Below, one piece after another: positions 57,795-64,000 of a stretch of 64,000 nt of DNA. How positions within the stretch are numbered: position 1 is the first letter of the stretch; each line of letters begins with the position of its first letter. The notes under the pieces are model-generated. The model had not been told where the DNA came from. It was given only the letters and a program-made list of their open reading frames with translations, and did not search any database. The DNA is from Tenacibaculum sp. Bg11-29 (GTDB lineage Bacteria > Bacteroidota > Bacteroidia > Flavobacteriales > Flavobacteriaceae): the NCBI RefSeq assembly GCF_002836595.1, contig NZ_PJBB01000003.1, positions 2,975,001 to 3,039,000 on the forward strand, read 5' to 3'. The position numbers and the translations under genes were made by a program.

Positions 57795-57980
57795 TTAAAG
57801 GCCTACAGGAAAGTTGTCATGCCATCCACATCTACAAGTGCCATCAGGTAGCATATAGATTTTACCTCCAGATTTTGGCGGGCAATAACGTAATTTACAA
57901 GGTGCGCCTGCTCCTCCATTAATTGTTTTTTGCGTTTTTTTGTTTAAAACAGTACCTAGTTTTGAAATTGATTCTAACAT
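57795..57980 (-). CDS. Double-glycine RiPP precursor candidate, copy A
   Basis: A 61-residue peptide. The leader MLESISKLGTVLNKKTQKTI then NGG (Gly22-Gly23) is a typical flavobacterial double-glycine signal. The 38-residue core has four Cys (core positions 5, 10, 26, 28) and the segment GKIYMLPDGTC. This fits the pattern G-x2-[YW]-x4-G-x-C shared with the peptide at 59397-59618. It lies 107 bases downstream of the radical SAM gene on the same strand, without a visible promoter of its own. Modification and activity are inferred, not seen. Confidence 0.75.
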   Translation of the reverse strand: MLESISKLGTVLNKKTQKTINGGAGAPCKLRYCPPKSGGKIYMLPDGTCRCGWHDNFPVGL

Positions 57981-58087
57981 GTTTTCTATTTTTTTGTTCC
58001 TTACTCTATTATATGCTTTTCAGGTTTCGCATTAATTAATATATTGAGCTGGTCAGAAATATTTTAGAATTTTTTACCTCACAATTA

Positions 58088-59323
58088 TTATGACGCACTT
58101 CTCATATTTATTTCAGAAAACAGCTCTAATTCTTTTTTGTAGATAGATTCAGAATTTTCATGAATAGAAGTAAGGTAGTTTATGATTTCATCAGGTGATA
58201 TTTCCTCTATGTTCTCTTTTTTGTTTAAATCAGGGTAACATGAGATAAAAAATTTCTGGATATGAGCTATCAATTTAATCAAATCATTGCAGTAAATAGA
58301 AGGGTTATTAAATCCGTTTTCTTTACTATAACGATGAACTAATCTACCTCCTTTGCAAACTTCTTTTAAAGGACACTCTAAACATTGCTTACAAAGTTTA
58401 GAATTAAAATCATTAAAATATAACTTACCTAAAGATGTTTTTTCAATATCTTGAAAACTATCTTCTTTAATATTTAAGCCAGTTTTAGTAAACCCATGAC
58501 CGCAGGCTTTTAAAGAATCAATAGCTTCAATTTCGCCATTAGTTTCAATAATTAAAACAGTCGACTCGTTTTTTGTATTCTCATTAACTCTCATTAAAGT
58601 ATTTAATAAACCTATAAATAATGGAATTTTATATCGTTGTGCATCATTAACCCAAATGTCAAATAATTTAATTAACCAATCTCCCATTAAGCCTTCTTTA
58701 CTATTAAAAGGAAAATTATCATGAGTGTAATCAGGGATTAAAAAATTCACATAACTAACGTTCATTTCTTTAAAACTTTCATATATCTCTTTTGGAGTCT
58801 CTTTAATGTTAATAACACATGCTATATCAGCAAAAGTCATTTTTTTTATTAATAATCCGATGCTTTTAAAGACAGTATCATAACTACCATTACCTTTATG
58901 ATCTACTCGAAACATATCATGCGCTTTTTTAGTACCATCAACACTAACGCTAGGAGAAATGTTTAATTCTTTAAATAATTGAATCCAGCTTTCATCCAGT
59001 AGAACCCCGTTTGTTTGTAAGTCAAAAGAAAAAAATACATCATTAAGTTCGTTTTGTATTTTTTTAACTTTATTAATAAAATCAATATAAAATTCTTTAG
59101 GAGCTAACAAAGGTTCACCTCCATGAAATAGAAAAGAGAACTCTTTTTTATTATATTTTTTTATATGATTTTTTGCTTTTTCAATTATATGATCAACTGT
59201 TTCATACGACATGAATTTAGGTTGTTTTTTATAAGTAGTGTCTCCTAAATTGTACATGAAGCAATATGAGCAATTTAGGTTGCATCGACTAGCTACTTTG
59301 ATAGCTAATGAGTTAAAATCCAT
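58088..59323 (-). CDS. Radical SAM/SPASM peptide maturase (FxsB/GrrM-like)
   Basis: A 411-residue enzyme. Cys14, Cys18 and Cys21 (CNLNCSYC) bind the SAM-cleaving 4Fe-4S cluster; FHGGEPLL follows, then SVDGTKKAHDMFR. The C-terminal SPASM-like part has KLCKQCLECPLKEVCKGG and the closing Cys in NPSIYCNDLIKLI. The KGGRLVHRYSKENGFNNPSI stretch closely recalls FxsB/GrrM maturases of ribosomal peptides, not sulfatase maturases. Small Gly-Gly leader peptides lie directly upstream and downstream on the same strand, its likely substrates. Chemistry (thioether, C-C or epimerisation) cannot be told. Confidence 0.85.
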   Translation of the reverse strand: MDFNSLAIKVASRCNLNCSYCFMYNLGDTTYKKQPKFMSYETVDHIIEKAKNHIKKYNKKEFSFLFHGGEPLLAPKEFYIDFINKVKKIQNELNDVFFSFDLQTNGVLLDESWIQLFKELNISPSVSVDGTKKAHDMFRVDHKGNGSYDTVFKSIGLLIKKMTFADIACVINIKETPKEIYESFKEMNVSYVNFLIPDYTHDNFPFNSKEGLMGDWLIKLFDIWVNDAQRYKIPLFIGLLNTLMRVNENTKNESTVLIIETNGEIEAIDSLKACGHGFTKTGLNIKEDSFQDIEKTSLGKLYFNDFNSKLCKQCLECPLKEVCKGGRLVHRYSKENGFNNPSIYCNDLIKLIAHIQKFFISCYPDLNKKENIEEISPDEIINYLTSIHENSESIYKKELELFSEINMRSAS

Positions 59324-59348
59324 GATTTATGATTTATTAATATAACAA

Positions 59349-59378
59349 CAAGGAAATTGTGTTTTTACAATTTCCTTG
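59349..59378 (-). terminator. Stem-loop between precursor B and the maturase gene
   Basis: CAAGGAAATTGT (59349-59360) and ACAATTTCCTTG (59367-59378) form a perfect 12-bp stem with a 6-base loop in the 73-base gap. On the minus strand it is followed by TTGTTATA, a weak T tract. This suits a partial terminator or mRNA-stabilising hairpin. Confidence 0.75.
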
Positions 59379-59396
59379 AGTATTTTAAAAGAAATA

Positions 59397-59618
59397 TTAT
59401 CTTACTGCGTGATTTACATCTTTAAGAATAACAGTAACACATTTACCTAGACTATTACTCCAAACCATTCCAGAAGGACATAATTTACCACCACCACTAG
59501 TAGGGTAATATATCTTCTCTTCAATATATAGCGCCCCCCCTTTAATAGGTGCTAAATCGTTAATTTCTAAGTTTGAAAATTTCTCCAATCCTTTTGATAA
59601 AAAAAATGCTTTTTTCAT
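59397..59618 (-). CDS. Double-glycine RiPP precursor candidate, copy B
   Basis: A 73-residue peptide. The leader ends at IKGG (Gly27-Gly28), after the hydrophobic pattern FSNLEINDLAPIKGG. The 45-residue core contains CPSGMVWSNSLGKC, with two Cys and the shared pattern G-x2-[YW]-x4-G-x-C. Gly-Gly is encoded within a run of seven G (59534-59540 on the complementary strand), unusual in this AT-rich DNA. First gene of the leftward unit with the radical SAM maturase, separated from it by a stem-loop. Confidence 0.75.
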   Translation of the reverse strand: MKKAFFLSKGLEKFSNLEINDLAPIKGGALYIEEKIYYPTSGGGKLCPSGMVWSNSLGKCVTVILKDVNHAVR

Positions 59619-59981
59619 TTTTATAAGTTTTTAGTTTAAATGCTTACTCTATAGTTTTTGTAAAAAAATGATACCTATATTTTCAGCTTCCTATAGATAT
59701 TTAACCATGTTAATATGTTTTATTAAATCTTTATATTTTTAAAATAACATCTATTTATTAGGTGTTTCTTTTTCCAAATATTGAGTTTTTAATAAGATAA
59801 AAGAAGTATCGAAGGTTGTTATTTATAAAAAAGGGAGGTATTATTTTAAAATTGTGGTAACTAAAAACATGTTTAAGTAATTATCTATCAGTTACTTATG
59901 TTGCTTTTGTTTTGAAGGGGGTTAATTTGTGAAAATTATTTAATAAAAAACATAACTTCACCTAACTAAAACAGATAAATT
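59619..59981. other. Divergent spacer between precursors B and C
   Basis: No gene of note on either strand. It must hold the promoters of both divergent peptide genes, but no exact TAnnTTTG is present; TTAATTTG near 59924 is a weak candidate for copy C. Confidence 0.4.
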
Positions 59982-60167
59982 ATGAAACTATTATTTATTG
60001 ATACTTTAAAGGCTTATCAATTAACAAGGGAAGAGCAGTATAATGTTAAAGCTGAAGGTCCTAGTTTGAAAGGAGGACCAGATACAGATGGAGAAGAAAA
60101 TTGTTTTAAATTACCATTAGGATCTACATATATTAATAAGAAAGGAGAACCTGCAATATGTTTATAG
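59982..60167 (+). CDS. Double-glycine peptide candidate, copy C
   Basis: A 61-residue peptide that begins MKLLFIDTLKAYQLTREEQ and reaches LKGG (Gly31-Gly32). Its LTREEQYNVK resembles LTKEELNLVK in the leader of the peptide at 28472-28726, although ten residues then intervene before Gly-Gly. The 29-residue core has CFKLPLGSTYINKKGEPAIC, which fits C-x5-G-x2-Y-x4-G-x4-C and so parallels peptides A and B. Transcribed away from B and towards the AraC-type regulator. Confidence 0.6.
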   Translation: MKLLFIDTLKAYQLTREEQYNVKAEGPSLKGGPDTDGEENCFKLPLGSTYINKKGEPAICL

Positions 60168-60188
60168 ATTGTATTTAGAGCAATTAAA

Positions 60189-61895
60189 TTATAACTCCTT
60201 ATTAATTTTTTCTATAAATTGATAAGGAGTTATTCCTGTGTAATTTTTAAAGATTCTAGTAAAAGACTTCGCATTTTTATAGCCACCAATTTCTCCTATA
60301 GCTTGAGTAGTATAAGCTCTTACTTTTTTATCGTTACTCATTACATTTACAATATAATTTATTTTTAACTCATTAGTGTATTCGCTAAAACTCATCTTTT
60401 TGTATTCTTTTATTACTTTAGAGAGATAGGTAGTATTAGTACCTATTTTTTTTGCAGCATTATATAAATTAAATTCTTCTTTTAAATAGTATAATTTGTC
60501 TTCTATTTTTAACAAACCATTGATAATTTGTTGGTGTTGCTCATTTTTTATGTTTAAGTTTTTAGGAAGTGAAAAGTTTTTGTCTTTTAATTTTTCGTTT
60601 TTTGAAACCTTACTTAATAACTCACTTAATCTTTTTTTAGTTTCCTTTTTTTCTTTAGTATTTTTAATAATTAAGTAAATACTTGCTACTAGTGCTAATA
60701 TTAAACCTAAAATAATAGCAATATAATAGTAGGTTTTTTTAGTAGTATTTTTTGTTAATGTATCAATTTTCTTATTATAATTATTTTCAGCGTCTACTTT
60801 AACAGCCCCTATAATTTGTTTATTCTCTTTTGTTGATGCTAGGTTAAGCAATTTGTGATAACGATTTGAATAATAACTAGCAGAATCATTTTTATTCTGT
60901 TTTAAATATATTTCAAAAAGATATTTGTGTGTGTTTACATATTTAGTATCTAAAAGGGTGTCTTTTTTTATTTGAAGTACCGAAAAAAAACTTTTTTTTG
61001 CTTTTTCTAAGTTATTTGCCATTAAATAATTATAGCCAATATTATAATGACTTTTATATAAGTAGGAAAACGAATTATTTTTTTTAAAAAGTGCTATACT
61101 CTTTTTAAGAAAATAACTAGCCTTTGAATACTCTTTTTTCAAAGTATAAACGGTTCCTAAGCTATAATAGATTCTGGCATAACGATAAGAACTAAGTTCA
61201 ATATTTTTATCTTTAAGTAATGAATTGTAGTGGAACAAAGTTGAATCTGCATATTGGTGATTCATTGTGTTATCTAATAATGTAGTATATATTGCTCCTA
61301 CATTTAATACTGTTTTATATTTTCTAAGTTGGTATTTGTCTGCTAAAAAGTCTTTGTTTTTTTCTATAAGACTAAGTGTTTTTTTTGCTTCGTTTAAGGC
61401 TTTGCTAAGCTCACCTATGTTTTGGTGTATTAAAGCAATATTTCCTTTTATTTTAATAATTCGTTCAATATCATTTGCTGCGATAGCGTAATTTTCAGCT
61501 TTTATATAGTTTTCTAATGCTGGTTTTATAAGTTCTCTTCTTTTATTAGTATTTCCTAATAATATATGTATATCGAAAAGTATTGTATGATTCTTTTTCG
61601 TTTCTGATATCTTTGGAAGATAATTTTGAATACTATCCTTATAAAATTGTAGATCAACAAATTGTTTTTCCCTTGTTTTTAAATATTCTATTGCAGAAAA
61701 AGCAAATGTTTTATAAGATGCTATATTAGTATTTAACATCTTATTCATATAGTATAAAGAGCTATCTACACCTATTTTACTATTTAAGTAAAATTTTTCT
61801 TTAAACTGCTCTAGCTCTTTTTTAGTATGAACTTGTGAATGACATAAAGTGTAAGAAAAAAGGAGGACTAAAGAAAAATAAAGATATTTTAACAT
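60189..61895 (-). CDS. Membrane-bound TPR-AraC transcriptional regulator
   Basis: A 568-residue regulator typical of Bacteroidota. A signal peptide (about 1-21) is followed by periplasmic TPR-like helices over about 350 residues (for example ISYSLGTVYTLKKEYSKASY-type units). One membrane segment (YYIAIILGLILALVASIYLI) is followed by a cytoplasmic linker and a C-terminal AraC HTH domain (TQAIGEIGGYKNAKSFTRIF and YTGITPYQFIEKI). It could sense an extracytoplasmic peptide and control the neighbouring peptide genes; this is inference from position only. Confidence 0.88.
   Translation of the reverse strand: MLKYLYFSLVLLFSYTLCHSQVHTKKELEQFKEKFYLNSKIGVDSSLYYMNKMLNTNIASYKTFAFSAIEYLKTREKQFVDLQFYKDSIQNYLPKISETKKNHTILFDIHILLGNTNKRRELIKPALENYIKAENYAIAANDIERIIKIKGNIALIHQNIGELSKALNEAKKTLSLIEKNKDFLADKYQLRKYKTVLNVGAIYTTLLDNTMNHQYADSTLFHYNSLLKDKNIELSSYRYARIYYSLGTVYTLKKEYSKASYFLKKSIALFKKNNSFSYLYKSHYNIGYNYLMANNLEKAKKSFFSVLQIKKDTLLDTKYVNTHKYLFEIYLKQNKNDSASYYSNRYHKLLNLASTKENKQIIGAVKVDAENNYNKKIDTLTKNTTKKTYYYIAIILGLILALVASIYLIIKNTKEKKETKKRLSELLSKVSKNEKLKDKNFSLPKNLNIKNEQHQQIINGLLKIEDKLYYLKEEFNLYNAAKKIGTNTTYLSKVIKEYKKMSFSEYTNELKINYIVNVMSNDKKVRAYTTQAIGEIGGYKNAKSFTRIFKNYTGITPYQFIEKINKEL
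60191..60233. other. Perfect inverted repeat at the 3' end of the AraC-type gene
   Basis: ATAACTCCTTAT (60191-60202) and ATAAGGAGTTAT (60222-60233) are exact complements with a 19-base loop. They span the regulator stop codon and lie just beyond peptide gene C. No clear T tract follows on either side. Confidence 0.5.
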
Positions 61896-62033
61896 AACAT
61901 TTCGGGGGCGTAATAAAAGTTAATAGAACATGCAAAATAAATAAAAATAGATAGACTTCGATAATTTAAAACCACCTTGTTTATACTAGGTTAATAAAAT
62001 TAGTGTTTTATGATTGTAATAGGAGTGAAGAAG

Positions 62034-63710
62034 TTAAAAATCTGATTTTTTCTTAAATATCATTTTTTGCTTAGTTGTAGGATGAGAAAACGCTAAAGTA
62101 TCTGCATGTAAATGTAAGCGATCAGATTTTACGCCATATAAATCATCACCAACAATAGAAGTGTTTAAACCTAATGAATGAGAAGCATGAACTCTTAATT
62201 GGTGTGTTCGACCAGAAATAGGGTAGAAGTGAACTTTTGTTTTACCGTTTTTACGTTCAATAACTTTCCATTTAGTTTTTGCAGGTTTACCATGTTCATA
62301 GCATACTAATTGCCTTGGCCTATCATCTAAATCAACACGCAGCGGTAAATCTATAGTTCCACTATCTTCTTTAATAATACCATCTAGCAAAGCAGTATAT
62401 CTCTTCTTAACAGTTCTATTAATAAATTGATTTTGTAAAAACTTATGTGACTCTTTATTTTTTGCTAAAACCAATAATCCAGAAGTAGACATGTCTAGAC
62501 GATGAACAATAATTGGCCCAGAAATATTTTTTACCTGTTGTTTGATTCGTGAATATACTGAATCTTGAATATGGATTCCAGGAACTGATAAAAATTCTGT
62601 AGGTTTATCAATAACAATTAATTGATCATCTTCAAAAATAGTTTCAAGTTCTTTTCCGATAGCAGGGTTTTGTAGTAATGGATTTGTATCCATTTCTATT
62701 CCAGACAGCATATGTGTTAAGATAGGTTTACATTTTCCTTGACAAGCAGGATAAAACTGTTGGTGTTTTCGTATTTCTTTATTAGGCGATTCTCCCCACC
62801 AAAATTCGGACATTGCAATGGGTATCAAATCATTCAAAAAAGCATACTGCAATAATTTAGGAGCTGCACATTCACCAGAACCAGCAGGTAAATTTTGAAC
62901 AGAAGTATTTACAAATAAATCTGACAACCCTTTAACTTCTTTTTTTTGATTTAAAAATTGATATTGATCAGATATATATTGTTGTAATGCAACTGACTTT
63001 GCTCTACGTTGTTCTTTTAATGTTTCTATTTGATTTGTGAAAACTGAAAGTTTTTCTTCCAAAGGTTTTAAAGTATGTTGCCAATAGCGATTTACATTAT
63101 TAAAAAAATGTTTAGCCTCCATACTTTCTTTACTCAAAGATTCTTTAAACACTAGATAATCATCTACGGATAATTCAGATTGTGCTTTTTCTCTTCGTTT
63201 TTTACGCTCTTTTTTACCAATTTTTAATTCTTCCTTTTTATTTTGAATATCATCAGTCGCTTTTTTAGTTGTTGATTTGTGTTCTGCGGCTAAGATTAAG
63301 TACATTCTATTTATGGTTAAATTTTCTAAAGATGTATTAATATCATTTAATTCTTTTTTTTCTTCTAAATAATAAGAATCTTTAGCTAGCATATCATAAA
63401 CTGGTGGAACAAATTTTATGTGATTATTTTTTTCGCCCAATTTACCTGATACAGCTGTGATGTATCCTATTTCATTCTGGTGATTCTGAACAATTAAAAC
63501 CCCGAACATTTTTCCAATAGGCAATCCTTTATTAGATTTATCTAACCCAAAATTATGTTTAAAATCAGTTTGTGTTTTTAAATAATTTTGAACCTCTATT
63601 GTGGCTAATTTACATAGCGGATGTGGCTCATAGTAAAAAGGAAAAGTAAACTTGGTTGGAACTTTAATATCTTTTATAGAGCTCGAAAAGTATTGAAAAT
63701 ATGTTTGCAC
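62034..63710 (-). CDS. RluA-family RNA pseudouridine synthase with long N-terminal extension
   Basis: A 558-residue protein. The last 210 residues are an RluA-type catalytic domain with the active-site Asp in IVHRLDMSTSGLLVLAKN, then KRYTALL and the substrate-binding SGRTHQLRVHAS. The first 300 residues include a charged coiled-coil (about 140-260) and conserved Cys in GSGECAAPKLL and CQGKCKPIL. This extended form is common in marine bacteria. It probably modifies 23S rRNA or tRNA; the exact site is not predictable. Confidence 0.92.
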   Translation of the reverse strand: MQTYFQYFSSSIKDIKVPTKFTFPFYYEPHPLCKLATIEVQNYLKTQTDFKHNFGLDKSNKGLPIGKMFGVLIVQNHQNEIGYITAVSGKLGEKNNHIKFVPPVYDMLAKDSYYLEEKKELNDINTSLENLTINRMYLILAAEHKSTTKKATDDIQNKKEELKIGKKERKKRREKAQSELSVDDYLVFKESLSKESMEAKHFFNNVNRYWQHTLKPLEEKLSVFTNQIETLKEQRRAKSVALQQYISDQYQFLNQKKEVKGLSDLFVNTSVQNLPAGSGECAAPKLLQYAFLNDLIPIAMSEFWWGESPNKEIRKHQQFYPACQGKCKPILTHMLSGIEMDTNPLLQNPAIGKELETIFEDDQLIVIDKPTEFLSVPGIHIQDSVYSRIKQQVKNISGPIIVHRLDMSTSGLLVLAKNKESHKFLQNQFINRTVKKRYTALLDGIIKEDSGTIDLPLRVDLDDRPRQLVCYEHGKPAKTKWKVIERKNGKTKVHFYPISGRTHQLRVHASHSLGLNTSIVGDDLYGVKSDRLHLHADTLAFSHPTTKQKMIFKKKSDF

Positions 63711-63716
63711 GATGAA

Positions 63717-64000
63717 TTATTTAACACTTAAAAATGAAAAGTCATAATTTATTCCAAAATTTAAATAAGCACTACTTAAACTTCCGCCACGAGCTTTAAC
63801 ATATCCCAAACCACCGCGTAAATTTAATTTATTACCTAATCTATAATTAACACCTATACTAGGTTTTGCTATTAAACCTTGTCCTGTACTAATACCACCA
63901 CCACCAGCAGCACCTCCTAATAATTGTGCAAATACTGATGTTGTATTATTAAAAAATGAGTTTGATTGTATTCCTAGCCCTACAATTCCTTCAGCATAGG
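63717..64000 (-). CDS. Outer-membrane beta-barrel protein, C-terminal part (cut by window end)
   Basis: About 94 codons are open from the window edge to the TAA at 63717-63719. The product has alternating strands (KPSIGVNYRLGNKLNLRGGL, SLSSAYLNFGINYDFSFLS) and a Gly-rich loop AAGGGGISTG, as in porin-like OmpA/OMP_b-brl proteins. It lies 6 bases upstream of the pseudouridine synthase gene and is probably co-transcribed. The N-terminus is outside the window. Confidence 0.7.
   Translation of the reverse strand, partial: YAEGIVGLGIQSNSFFNNTTSVFAQLLGGAAGGGGISTGQGLIAKPSIGVNYRLGNKLNLRGGLGYVKARGGSLSSAYLNFGINYDFSFLSVK

Noticed and set aside
58088..59323. Anaerobic sulfatase maturase
   Set aside because: No sulfatase gene is nearby, and the C-terminal KGGRLVHRYS / NPSIYCNDL pattern fits peptide maturases better.
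1..64000. CRISPR arrays, tRNA/rRNA genes, IS elements, integrases
   Set aside because: No regularly spaced repeats, cloverleaf-like sequences, transposase or recombinase motifs were found on reading both strands by eye.

Overview
This window looks like the chromosome of a marine Flavobacteriaceae member (Tenacibaculum/Polaribacter-like; the genus is my inference). The DNA is very AT-rich. Several genes carry the Bacteroidota -7 promoter element TAnnTTTG. Lineage hallmarks include an LpxC-FabZ fusion, the type IX secretion regulator PorX, a membrane TPR-AraC regulator, a GIN-domain (DUF2807) protein and double-glycine leader peptides. No tRNA, rRNA, CRISPR array, IS element or phage module was seen.

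Layout. 1-9.4 kb is housekeeping: a fragment of an upstream gene, aroQ, a DUF4105 protein, an alpha/beta hydrolase, pssA, then the leftward run kdsD-tatC-AhpD-like-lptB, recQ and a VOC protein. 9.6-14.6 kb holds a DUF4258 protein and a four-gene leftward operon: adenylate-forming enzyme, six-TM flavin oxidoreductase, crotonase and outer-membrane protein. The first two together resemble a split version of the fungal fusion protein TmpL. 14.8-17.0 kb is an OmpR-type two-component pair. 17.3-21.1 kb is the leftward run porX-DUF1287-tsaE-ald. 21.2-28.4 kb is an HD phosphohydrolase, the lipid A genes lpxD-lpxC/fabZ-lpxA, efp, a second lpxD-like gene and sucD, followed by a small double-glycine peptide gene.

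29-46 kb holds an M16 peptidase lipoprotein behind an unexplained terminator and fabG. Next come an XRE regulator with a decayed tandem copy and a 0.69-kb non-coding stretch rich in TTTACAATTGTAAA-like palindromes. A histidine kinase and NtrC-type regulator follow, divergent from a HlyD/ABC/FtsX/GIN cluster, then a YegD-like Hsp70 and a cytochrome P450. 46-57.5 kb holds a divergent EamA exporter/MarR pair with two matched operators, a ThrE-type exporter, purL, a CarboxypepD_reg-like protein, a TPR lipoprotein, a DinB/YfiT protein and lon.

57.8-61.9 kb is the most unusual part, a candidate ribosomal peptide (RiPP) locus. Three tiny genes end their leaders in Gly-Gly and share a Cys/Gly/aromatic core pattern. 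They surround an FxsB/GrrM-like radical SAM-SPASM enzyme, and a membrane-bound AraC-type regulator lies next to them. A stem-loop separates the first precursor from the enzyme gene. The window ends with an RluA-type pseudouridine synthase and the 3' part of an outer-membrane protein gene.

All product calls are by eye from motifs, length and context; no database search was run.
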